From Kiritimatiellia bacterium (GTDB lineage: Bacteria; Verrucomicrobiota; Kiritimatiellia; UBA8416; YA12-FULL-48-11): 64,000 nt of DNA. Position numbers and translations under genes: made by a program. The stretch lies in NCBI GenBank assembly GCA_028716365.1, contig JAQUPZ010000016.1, positions 1 through 64,000 of the forward strand. Reading direction: 5' to 3'. The notes under the pieces are model-generated. The model was given only the letters and a program-made list of their open reading frames with translations, ran no database searches and had not been told where the DNA came from. Positions 26,329 to 34,058 of the stretch are shown here, piece by piece; position 1 is the stretch's first letter; every line of letters starts with the position of its first letter.

Positions 26329-27759
26329 TTACGCATTCAGATACTGCTTCGGGAATTTCCACGGTGAACGATATTTCGGTATCGCCAGTTTTGCTGCTTC
26401 CTTGTCACCTACGATCTGCAGAGTCTTGGGGTCGAAACGAACAGTTCGACCAAGTTTATATGACAAAAGACTCAGGACAATCGGAATATCAACACGACAG
26501 TGATATTCCGGATTGCAGCTGGGCAATTGCCGCGATTTGATACTATTGAGCCACTCACGTTCGTGGCCAGGTGAGTCCGGAATGGTGTTTGAGACGGGTT
26601 TGAGTTCTCCGCAATTGTACATGATCCGGTTCGGATAATCTTTTGCCTGCTTGCGCGCCGCCACATCCGGCTTGATGAATTCATTGAAGTTTGCACCTTC
26701 CGGGATGATCCGGTGCTCACCGTAATTGGCATACATGGTACCGTTGACGCCGTGGAAGTATATACCGAGCCGGCGCATCGGTTCAGGTCTGCCGTGAAGG
26801 TCGAACCCATAACTGTTTGTCAGAGAAGACATCCATGTCATTGTCATCTTTGGATAACGCCAGAGAACTTCATGGTGGTCGTAGGCATCACCGTCATCCT
26901 TGATTACGAATCTACCGCCGGCGCTGGTGGTTTCAATCGGATATTGCAAGTCAAGCGCCCATACCGGCAGGTCAATAATATGCGGCGCCATTCCAGGCGT
27001 CCATCCGCCGCTGTAGTCCATAAATGAAGGGTGATGATATGAACCGGTCGCAAGAATGGAATTGTAAGGCCGCAACGGTGCCGGACCACACCAGAAGTCC
27101 CAGTCTAGTCCTTCCGGGACAGTTGTATTAGGATCATGGCCAATACCTTGTTCTCCCTGATTCATGACGTTGAATGTCCTGATAGTTCCAATTTTCCCGA
27201 GGTAACCGGACTGGACCAGTTCGACGACGCGGCGATAGTTGGGTGAGGCATGAATCTGTGTACCAACCTGGCAGATACGGTTATGTTTTTTGACGGCATT
27301 TTTAACGGCAACGCTTTCGCCCAGGTGCATTGTCATCGGTTTTTGCAGATACAGGTCCTTGCCGGCTTCGCAGGCCATAATGGCAACGAGGGCATGCCAG
27401 TGTGGGGGTGTGGCGATGATAACAGCATCGATGTCTTTCCGTTGCAGAACCTCGCGGAAATCGGAGTGAGGTTTGCAGGTATCCTTGTGTTTCGCAACAA
27501 TGGCATCAGATCGTTTTTTCCAGACGTCGCACGCGGCCATGACAACCACATCCGGTTCTTTCGCGCAATTATTCAGGTTACCCGTACCCATACCATTACA
27601 GCCAATTAAGCCTAATTGAATCCGGCTATTGGCACCGGGTTTATTTTCAAGCCCCAATGCAGAGGCCGAGATTATATAGGGGACAACAAAGCCGGCGGCA
27701 CCAACTTTTGCCGTTTTCTTCAGAAAGTCACGGCGTGAGAGATTTGCTGATTTTGTCAT
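26329..27759 (-). CDS. Tat-exported Gfo/Idh/MocA-family oxidoreductase (QKP variant)
   Basis: This 476-residue protein begins with a clear Tat signal (LSRRDFLKKTAKVGAAGF). The Rossmann start is IQLGLIGCNGMGTG. The family's Glu-Lys-Pro triad reads Gln-Lys-Pro here (YLQKPMTMH), a variant I associate with exported relatives in planctomycetes and verrucomicrobia. PHIIDLPVWAL in the C-terminal half matches the usual His/Asp active-site region. The ribosome site AGGAGGAA is strong. It is a single-gene unit bracketed by the GC-rich palindromes at 26163-26203 and 27873-27902. It differs from the enzyme at 4505-5992, so the two probably have different substrates. Confidence 0.9.
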   Translation of the reverse strand: MTKSANLSRRDFLKKTAKVGAAGFVVPYIISASALGLENKPGANSRIQLGLIGCNGMGTGNLNNCAKEPDVVVMAACDVWKKRSDAIVAKHKDTCKPHSDFREVLQRKDIDAVIIATPPHWHALVAIMACEAGKDLYLQKPMTMHLGESVAVKNAVKKHNRICQVGTQIHASPNYRRVVELVQSGYLGKIGTIRTFNVMNQGEQGIGHDPNTTVPEGLDWDFWCGPAPLRPYNSILATGSYHHPSFMDYSGGWTPGMAPHIIDLPVWALDLQYPIETTSAGGRFVIKDDGDAYDHHEVLWRYPKMTMTWMSSLTNSYGFDLHGRPEPMRRLGIYFHGVNGTMYANYGEHRIIPEGANFNEFIKPDVAARKQAKDYPNRIMYNCGELKPVSNTIPDSPGHEREWLNSIKSRQLPSCNPEYHCRVDIPIVLSLLSYKLGRTVRFDPKTLQIVGDKEAAKLAIPKYRSPWKFPKQYLNA

Positions 27760-27872
27760 GATTTATTCCTCCTGTTCTCGTTTTAGTTTGAATTTACTAC
27801 CGAATGGGTTGGTTTGTTGCAGGCATTTACTGTTTTGACATTGGCATTAACTATAAACCATTTTCGCATTGT

Positions 27873-27902
27873 CCTGCCCGCCCCGACTCCCGTGCAGGCG
27901 GG
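27873..27902. repeat. GC-rich palindrome, copy 2
   Basis: CCTGCCCGCCCC then GACTCCCGTGCAGGCGGG. It shares the right arm and centre with copy 1 at 26163-26203, but its left arm has decayed. The surrounding 291-base gap otherwise holds no recognisable gene. Confidence 0.5.
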
Positions 27903-28050
27903 TTTTGCCGTTTAGGAATTACAGTGGGATGAAAACACAAATTTAGCCGAACGTCAATGCAGGTTCAGAAATAATTCAATTGATCCATATTTACATTCCG
28001 ATAATGCTCATGCCTTATGGATCTGCTAAAAGTTGGTAGAACGAATTCCG

Positions 28051-28998
28051 TCACGTTCCAACAACATCATTTGCGTGACTGGCAATCCATTTTTTCGACC
28101 ATTCAACGGCTTCAAGATTCATGTCGCACAATGGCGTACAATGGAAAATCATTCCCTCAATCTCCCCTTTTTTGAGCCACTGTAATCCCAAGTTACATTG
28201 GTATTCCATCATTTCCTTCGAAATCAACTTCCCGCCACCGAAATCCCACATATAAATACCCAATAGCGTCCTTTTGACAGGAACAATTTTACGATAGGCA
28301 GCAAAATTGTTCTCAAGACTTTTTAAATCCTTGCCATTATTCCATGTCCAGAAATAAACGACATCAACCATGTCTATATGTTTCTTGATCGCCGGACGCA
28401 GTTGATGGGAATAAAGAACAATGGATAAATCGAGTTTTCGTCCTTGGACGACCATTTCCTTTTTAAGCTTTTGAATCTGTTCAACTCTGAGATGAGCCGG
28501 AGCTTCCTCATCATCCGCCTTTGGTACACCATGAAAAAAATCGTCCATATCCAACCCGATAAAGTTTGGATATCGCGCAGCCTGCCGCAACGAGGCTTTT
28601 CTGATTACATCAAAGTTATCCAATGATCCGTGGGTAAAGCTCCACGTGAATCGTTTCACGGCGGGATCATTAAACTGTTTCGCGTACTCATCATACTGCG
28701 ACGGAGCGGGCGTGCCTGTGAACGGAACCATACATACATTCGGAATACCCATGTATTTGATTGCTTCTGCGGGCAGAATTACACCACCATGGCTGCTGAT
28801 TTTATAGGATTTAAGCGATCCGGCATCATGACCCCACATCCACATCCGGTCACGCAGAGTACGGTCATATGGCAGAACATTACCCGAACAAAGAAATGGA
28901 TTACCAAATATCCCCGACAGAATTGAGCTTCCCGCAACAGCGGCCGTACTTTCCAGGAAACCTCGGCGTGTGAATGAATGATTAATTAACTTGTTCAT
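28051..28998 (-). CDS. Tat-exported TIM-barrel protein of unknown function
   Basis: This 315-residue protein has a Tat signal (FTRRGFLESTAAVAG) and a very good ribosome site (AAGGAGGC). The mature part reads as a (beta/alpha)8 barrel with acidic strand ends (FIGLDMDDFFHG at about 145-156, DVVYFWTWNNGKD, LLGIYMWDFGGG). This is reminiscent of glycosidase-like or polysaccharide-deacetylase-like barrels, but I cannot name a family. Its upstream region (29051-29152) is closely similar to that of the GH43/32-like gene (30788-30885), so both may be expressed together. Confidence 0.6.
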   Translation of the reverse strand: MNKLINHSFTRRGFLESTAAVAGSSILSGIFGNPFLCSGNVLPYDRTLRDRMWMWGHDAGSLKSYKISSHGGVILPAEAIKYMGIPNVCMVPFTGTPAPSQYDEYAKQFNDPAVKRFTWSFTHGSLDNFDVIRKASLRQAARYPNFIGLDMDDFFHGVPKADDEEAPAHLRVEQIQKLKKEMVVQGRKLDLSIVLYSHQLRPAIKKHIDMVDVVYFWTWNNGKDLKSLENNFAAYRKIVPVKRTLLGIYMWDFGGGKLISKEMMEYQCNLGLQWLKKGEIEGMIFHCTPLCDMNLEAVEWSKKWIASHANDVVGT

Positions 28999-29050
28999 AG
29001 GAGCCTCCTTGTTTCTTTAGGTTACGCTTGATGACTGTGACTGTATGAAA

Positions 29051-29152
29051 ATTCATTATCCATTTTCTATATATTCTATAAAACCAACGAGGCCTGTATA
29101 TATCCATTGTTATCCATTTTGTGTCCTTTTTTAATCTTAGAAAACGAAATGC
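29051..29152 (-). promoter_or_regulatory. AT-rich upstream repeat, copy B
   Basis: About 100 bases, beginning 53 bases upstream of the Tat TIM-barrel gene, align with 30788-30885 at roughly three-quarters identity. The longest exact run is TTTGTGTCCTTTTTTAA on the plus strand. Minus-strand ATGGATAA-like units recur three times (ATGGATAACA, ATGGATATAT, ATGGATAATG) at positions conserved in the other copy, as expected for a multi-site operator. Confidence 0.6.
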
Positions 29153-29158
29153 CGGATG

Positions 29159-30715
29159 TTACAGTGCAGGATTTGGAAAATACGAGAACAAGTCTGCATT
29201 CTTCAGGAAGAATCGGATCTTTTTGTCAGTCTGCCGCTGTGTCTCGGACAGTTCCGTAGTCTTCCACGTCAATACATGTCGTACCGAGTCGCCCGTGAAC
29301 GGGATGCAGTCCTTACGGCTGAAACCCGGGATGACCTGATTGCTCGCGTCGAGGAGTTCCGCCGCGACATACCCGCGAGGGGCAGTCTTCGCGTTGATGG
29401 TCACCCGGGGGACCTGGAACAGTTCGCGACGCGAGATCAGGCTGCCCTCTTCCGCGCCGGCCCGCATCGAGCAGAACCCGTCCATGCGCAACGTAGCCAA
29501 GCCCGTCGCCGCCAGGAGGAACTTGGCTCCGTCGGCATGGTGGCCAAGGAAGCCACCATAGTAGAAGTAGAGACGGTCGCCCACCGCCACCGGCTCTTTC
29601 GCAGGGATAACAATGCCCGCATCGAACTCACCCTCCTTGCCCAGCGGGATGAAGGCTGGGCGCCCGGGTGCGCGCGTCCAGTTGACCAGGTTCCAGCTCC
29701 AGGCCAACTGGGAATCCATGGTGCGTGGGCTATCTTTCTCGCTTTCGAAGAGCTTCTTGTCGGTGTAGGATCCGTACTTGAACCAGCGCGCGTGATAGAT
29801 CCACGGCAGGCCGACGTAAAGCCCTTGATAAGGGAACGCCGAGATCCCGTAGATCTGGGTGTCATCCGGGTCCAGGTCGTCGGCGGCCATCACCGCCTCC
29901 GTCAGCGGCTTGGTCCACTTCAGACCGTCCCGCGAGACCGCCAACCCTGCGGCCCGCCCGCGGCGGGTGGCCTTCTTCCAGAACGCGTAATAGCGTTTCT
30001 GATACGGATCGTGGTAGAACTGAAGCACGTCGCCCGACGGGAAGAGCCCCTTGTGATCGGGATCCGGAAGGAAGCTCCAGCGCAGCCCATCCGGCGAGAA
30101 TGCGACACGGGGTCTCAGATGGACGAACTTGCTGAATCGCCCGTCTTTCTTCTCCCTGGTATGGTAGTAACCGTAGAGCGCGTAGCGCCGGTTGGGATCC
30201 TTCTCATCCGAGCGTTTCATCACCGAGACGAAGGTGACGTAGCTCAATTGTTCCAGCTCCGGCTCCATGATTGCGTCCAGGACGATGTTATTTTCCTTGT
30301 TTCCCAGGAACTCGATAATGCCTAGCGCGGGCTTTTCCCAGGCCAGGCCATCGCGCGACTCGGCGTAACAGATGCGGAATCCCCCGCCCTGTGTAGTGTG
30401 CCCCCCGATGTACCACATCCGCAGCTTCCCCTCATCCCACATCACCGTGCCGCCGTGAACGGTTGCCCCGTAGCCCTTCCCTTCCCACGGCTTGTCGACC
30501 TTCAGCACCGGATTCCCGGCATATTTCTCGGCGGCATGGAACACGCGTTCCAGCCCGGTCTGATGCTCCACGACCATCGCGTCGAGAAACAACCGGCGCC
30601 AGGGGCCGGTTGGACTACCTGTGATCGAAACGTCTTCGATTGGCACAGCGGCATTGGCAGACAGTATGAGCGCCACCATGGTACAGGCGAGGAGTGTGAC
30701 AAGAGCGATTCTCAT
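29159..30715 (-). CDS. secreted GH43/GH32-like five-bladed propeller protein
   Basis: I prefer ATG 30715 (a TTG at 30724 is also open). The ~518-residue product has a signal peptide ending near ANAA. Its body resembles the arabinanase/invertase propeller superfamily: GGTVMWDEGKLRMWY, RVAFSPDGLRWSF, LAVSRDGLKWTKP and FPYQGLYVGLPWIY mark successive blades. Substrate and catalytic triad are not clear. A paralogue (42697-44229) shares the layout and many exact blocks (RRLFLDAMV, RGRAAG, SRKDCIPF/SREDCIPF). This gene is noticeably richer in G+C than its paralogue and neighbours. It is bracketed by the AT-rich repeat copies at 29051-29152 and 30788-30885. Confidence 0.8.
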   Translation of the reverse strand: MRIALVTLLACTMVALILSANAAVPIEDVSITGSPTGPWRRLFLDAMVVEHQTGLERVFHAAEKYAGNPVLKVDKPWEGKGYGATVHGGTVMWDEGKLRMWYIGGHTTQGGGFRICYAESRDGLAWEKPALGIIEFLGNKENNIVLDAIMEPELEQLSYVTFVSVMKRSDEKDPNRRYALYGYYHTREKKDGRFSKFVHLRPRVAFSPDGLRWSFLPDPDHKGLFPSGDVLQFYHDPYQKRYYAFWKKATRRGRAAGLAVSRDGLKWTKPLTEAVMAADDLDPDDTQIYGISAFPYQGLYVGLPWIYHARWFKYGSYTDKKLFESEKDSPRTMDSQLAWSWNLVNWTRAPGRPAFIPLGKEGEFDAGIVIPAKEPVAVGDRLYFYYGGFLGHHADGAKFLLAATGLATLRMDGFCSMRAGAEEGSLISRRELFQVPRVTINAKTAPRGYVAAELLDASNQVIPGFSRKDCIPFTGDSVRHVLTWKTTELSETQRQTDKKIRFFLKNADLFSYFPNPAL

Positions 30716-30787
30716 GCGTAACAATCATCCATTGTATTATTGAAATTACTCGTGATGTTTGTATTTCTTATTTTATCATCCCGATGA

Positions 30788-30885
30788 ATTCATTTTCCAT
30801 TTTTTATATTCTATAGAATCGCCGTGATTTTTATATATCCTCTATTATCCTGTTTGTGTCCTTTTTTAACGTTAGGAAATGATGC
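30788..30885 (-). promoter_or_regulatory. AT-rich upstream repeat, copy A
   Basis: Lies 73 bases upstream of the GH43/32-like gene and aligns with 29051-29152. It shares TTAAAAAAGGACACAAA, GGATATATA and TATAGAAT in the same order on the minus strand. A 13-base piece of it (TTAAAAAAGGACA) also occurs on the plus strand at 48977-48989, upstream of the second DUF4838 gene. Confidence 0.6.
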
Positions 30886-30900
30886 GTATTCTGGCAACGT

Positions 30901-31161
30901 TCACGCCCTGATGAGAATTTTCCGTCGATACATCCAGTACAGAACCAGCCATTCCATGAGCAGTACCGCCGCAGCGGAGAACAACTGTCCGTAAGAGCCG
31001 AGTTGTGTGGCCACGGGCTTACTGAATACACCGGCAATTCTGCCAAATGGAACAATCGATACGCCCAGGTAAATGGCTATCGCGTTCATGCCGATAACAA
31101 CAAAAGGAAAACTCCACGCACGCCAGCCGCGATACTTCCGGCACGGCAACCGTGTCGCCAA
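30901..31161 (-). pseudogene. 3' remnant of a DUF5009/HGSNAT-like membrane acyltransferase
   Basis: The frame encodes only about 85 residues that match the C-terminal end of heparan-alpha-glucosaminide N-acetyltransferase/DUF5009-type membrane proteins: RGWRAWSFPFVVIGMNAIAI is the family's highly conserved penultimate helix, and EWLVLYWMYRRKILIRA is the usual C-terminus. An in-frame stop lies directly before the preserved part, and nothing homologous is seen further upstream, where the sialidase gene ends. The gene has therefore lost its 5' three-quarters. The parent would have acetylated amino sugars or glycans at the membrane. Confidence 0.7.
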
Positions 31162-31225
31162 GTACTATAAGGTTTACGCCGCAATCTTCCACAAGCCGCC
31201 TCAACGCCAACTGAATTGTGCAGCC

Positions 31226-32686
31226 CTATTCGTCCGTCGTGGTATTTTCAGCGTATACCCTTGCAGCCCAAGAAACCCCCACCTGACGGTTGCAATGATA
31301 CGCGGCAACTCGATAATAACATTGCCCCTTGGCATTCGTCGAGACATCATCATATATCGAGGTCTCTCTGCAGGATCCAACGAGATTATCTCTCGTCACT
31401 TGCACATCGGACGCCAATGAACGGTAAACTCGGTATTCATACAGTTTCGAATTCCGTCCACGATAAGAGTCCCACTTCAGTCTTACGCAGGGGCGTTCCC
31501 CTCTAGTGCTTCCGATATTCGCTCTCAAGCCAGAGGGGAACGGGACCTTGAATAGAGTACCCCGCAACAAGACGTTACTCTGATAATAGCTGCAAAAAAT
31601 GGTGCCTTTTTGCAACTCAATCATACAGGGATAGGCGCCACTTGAGATCCACAGGGGCTCTCCCCAGATCGCGCCACCGTCCGTGCTGAAAGCGACATAT
31701 ATCCCGCCCTTCGCCGCGTGTTTTCCCCACCGATCATGATAGGTCACAACGACCGTTCCTTCCTCCGGTCCGGCAGTCGTGTAACACAACGAGGGGCACA
31801 ATCCAGTCAAGCCACTCCTTTCGGCAGTCCATGAATACCCTTTATCCGCCGACAGTCCGCGAAAGAGAGGATATCCATCGTATTGCGTTCTGGACATCGA
31901 GAGCAACCTGCCATCCGCTAGCTCAACCACATCCGTCTCGTTCAATCGCGCAGGACCTTTGTCTGGATCGGCCGTCTGTCCGATGACGCTGTAATCTGAC
32001 CATGTTTCTCCATCATTCTTCGATCGCAAAACCCCCGCTTCATGCCGAAAACTTCCACGTTGCGATGATCCATATGCATTCAGCAGGAGCATCCCATCAC
32101 GCATTCTGAGAATTCCACCAAACGAAGCCGCTATCGCAAACGGTGTCTGTACGTCCACAATCTTCCAGGTCTTTCCACAATCGCTACTCGACGCCAGTTT
32201 CAGTTTCGACCAGTTGTCCTCCTTCGCGCGTTCCTCATAGTCAGCATTCAGGACATAGAACGGATGCAGTAGCGTACCGTTGCCTGCAAGGTATCCCTTC
32301 CCACAACAATTCTCCTGCCGTGTTGCGGAGTCCATATAGATCAAGTTCTCCTTTTGCGGCCATGTCAAGCCATTGTCTGAGGAGCGCATCCACACAATCG
32401 TTTCATCTCGAACGGTCCATGGGCTTCCTGTCTTCTTATCCAGAGAACCGACCTTGAACACACAAAAGATCTCGCCGGTGGGAAGCCTTGTCAAGCCCCC
32501 GTACATCGCATATCGGCCCGGCGGCGCCTGCCGGATAACCACGTGCTTCATGTCAACATCAAGATAGGGCCTTGTAGGATCCCGCCCAAAACAAACCGCG
32601 GCTGAAAGGCACATAAAGGCGGACAGGAGACAAGTTATGTTATTATAAGAAATTGCTTTTTTGACCTGGGGAAAAAACATAACCAT
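31226..32686 (-). CDS. secreted sialidase-superfamily protein (BNR/Asp-box propeller)
   Basis: The product has 486 residues. The N-terminus is the shared leader (VKKAISYNNI) running into a hydrophobic segment and cleavage near VCFG. The propeller shows five Asp-box motifs (SSDNGLTW, SSDCGKTW, SKNDGETW, SADKGYSW, STDGGAIW). The last ~95 residues look like a fibronectin-III-type module (YEYRVYRSLASD). True sialidases need an Arg triad and Tyr/Glu pair that I cannot verify here, so another exo-glycosidase or sugar-binding role is possible. The ribosome site AAAGGAGAAA is strong. The promoter-like region at 32775-32820 resembles the one before the kelch gene. Confidence 0.85.
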   Translation of the reverse strand: MVMFFPQVKKAISYNNITCLLSAFMCLSAAVCFGRDPTRPYLDVDMKHVVIRQAPPGRYAMYGGLTRLPTGEIFCVFKVGSLDKKTGSPWTVRDETIVWMRSSDNGLTWPQKENLIYMDSATRQENCCGKGYLAGNGTLLHPFYVLNADYEERAKEDNWSKLKLASSSDCGKTWKIVDVQTPFAIAASFGGILRMRDGMLLLNAYGSSQRGSFRHEAGVLRSKNDGETWSDYSVIGQTADPDKGPARLNETDVVELADGRLLSMSRTQYDGYPLFRGLSADKGYSWTAERSGLTGLCPSLCYTTAGPEEGTVVVTYHDRWGKHAAKGGIYVAFSTDGGAIWGEPLWISSGAYPCMIELQKGTIFCSYYQSNVLLRGTLFKVPFPSGLRANIGSTRGERPCVRLKWDSYRGRNSKLYEYRVYRSLASDVQVTRDNLVGSCRETSIYDDVSTNAKGQCYYRVAAYHCNRQVGVSWAARVYAENTTTDE

Positions 32687-32690
32687 TTTC
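32638..32690 (-). repeat. shared gene-start leader, copy e
   Basis: Minus strand: GAAAGGAGAAAATGGTTATG, then GTCAAAAAAGCAATTTCTTA and TAATAACATAAC. It shares a 20-base exact run (AAAAAAGCAATTTCTTATAA) with copy d at 37331-37372 and aligns over about 70 bases with copy h at 44182-44240. Confidence 0.8.
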
Positions 32691-32774
32691 TCCTTTCAAT
32701 GGTAACCTCGGTATCTCGATAGCCATAGACAAGGATTGTCAGCTACGAGGTGTTGTTCTACAGCATTGTTGAAG

Positions 32775-32820
32775 AATTCTGCATCAGAAACTCAGCAGGT
32801 GTCAACGGCTAACCGTCTGA
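32775..32820 (-). promoter_or_regulatory. promoter-like block of second type, copy 1
   Basis: Minus strand: GTCAGACGGTTAGCCGTTGA, then CACCTG. TTGACA is at 32805-32800, followed after 16 bases by TGCAGAAT. The same block, including CGTTGACACCTG and CTGATRCAGAATT, occurs at 42607-42655 upstream of the kelch gene. Confidence 0.55.
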
Positions 32821-32834
32821 CATAAATTGACCAC

Positions 32835-33995
32835 CTATAACCACTTTGAAAACCAGTCAAATGCCTTTTTCCCGCTCCATACATGACCGCCAGCGAACTC
32901 GTCCACATCCAGATGGTTTTCAGCCCCGGCGGCCCGGTAAATTTGCTTCAGACGGGCATAGGCCGCACGGGCGTCGTCAATCACAAAGCACATGTCCTGT
33001 TGGCCCATCTCCACCATCAACGGTTTGGGCGCAATGAGGCCGGCCACCTCAGGAATATCGCCGATGGTCAATAGCCCGGGCATATACTGTGACCCGCAGA
33101 AGTTTCCCTTCCCCCTCATGGTAATGGCGTCATTTTTGACGGTGCTCAGGTATCCGCTGATGCACGCAACTTTCAACCGTGGTTCCAGGGCAGCCAAGTA
33201 GGTAGTCATTGTGCCGCCGAACGATAACCCGGCGACACCCAGGCGATCGGGATCCACCTCGGGGCGCGACTGAAGGTAATCCACCGTCCGCATCCCATCC
33301 CAGATTTGGAGGGCGAGCAGGTGGTAACCGAGGTAACCGGTCGCCATGTAGTTGACGTTGCACGGATCACGATTCGGCCTTGCCCAGTCCGCCGGACTGC
33401 TCCGTTCACCAAAGCCCCGCCAATCGGGGGCCACTACCACATAACCGTGCCGCACGAACTGCACAGCATAGTCATAGTTCAGCTTTTTTATGTATTCCGC
33501 CCGCTCGGGTGTGTCAGGCAGACCGCATATGTCAGCTTTACCCCGGCCATGTCCATGGGCGGCAAGAACACCGGGACGCCGCTCACCGGCCTTCAATCCC
33601 TTAGGAATCAGAACATAGGCAGAAACGCTGACATACTTTTCAGTGTTGTAAACGACCTTCTGCCGCACGTAATCGCCGCAATCAATTGTTTCGAGAACTT
33701 CTGGATCGAGAGGCACCCGTTTCGGCGGTCGGCCAAGATGCTCCCGGAGTTTTGTATCAAAATTTTGCCGCCAACGTTTCCAGTCCTTCTTTGTTTCACC
33801 TTTAAAAGTATGATCCGATTTCTCATTCACAATCCAGGCATTTACACTATCGTATGGCGAGAGATAGCGTTTCTTATGACTGGTTGCCTGTTCTCCATTC
33901 TTCAGGTCGTCCGCCTTCACCTGACCTACTGTCCATTGTACATTACAACAGATCGCTGCAACCAACAAAACTACTTGGAAACGATTTTTGTTCAT
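32835..33995 (-). CDS. secreted alpha/beta hydrolase (acetyl-xylan-esterase-like)
   Basis: This 386-residue protein has a signal peptide (about 1-28). The alpha/beta-hydrolase fold carries the nucleophile elbow GLSFGG (Ser258), an acid in GQQDMCF (Asp334) and His371 in FAGGHVW, so the triad looks complete. LAAHGHGRGKAD supplies the oxyanion loop. The family resembles the large dienelactone-hydrolase/AXE1-like esterases that deacylate polysaccharides. The ribosome site AGAAGGAGT is good. It is the third gene of a run that begins at 37371 (PQQ propeller, TIM barrel, esterase), with spacers of about 60 bases. Confidence 0.85.
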   Translation of the reverse strand: MNKNRFQVVLLVAAICCNVQWTVGQVKADDLKNGEQATSHKKRYLSPYDSVNAWIVNEKSDHTFKGETKKDWKRWRQNFDTKLREHLGRPPKRVPLDPEVLETIDCGDYVRQKVVYNTEKYVSVSAYVLIPKGLKAGERRPGVLAAHGHGRGKADICGLPDTPERAEYIKKLNYDYAVQFVRHGYVVVAPDWRGFGERSSPADWARPNRDPCNVNYMATGYLGYHLLALQIWDGMRTVDYLQSRPEVDPDRLGVAGLSFGGTMTTYLAALEPRLKVACISGYLSTVKNDAITMRGKGNFCGSQYMPGLLTIGDIPEVAGLIAPKPLMVEMGQQDMCFVIDDARAAYARLKQIYRAAGAENHLDVDEFAGGHVWSGKKAFDWFSKWL

Positions 33996-34058
33996 TCAAT
34001 ACTCCTTCTATGGATATAAGTTTCAGCGTGCCGGGCCGGCGAAACCAAATTTAAAACA

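Noticed and set aside
29156..30325. Long plus-strand open frame (389 codons) opposite the GH43/32-like gene
   Set aside because: It is antisense to a gene with clear homology cues and arises from that gene's high G+C content. It has no ribosome site or recognisable domain.
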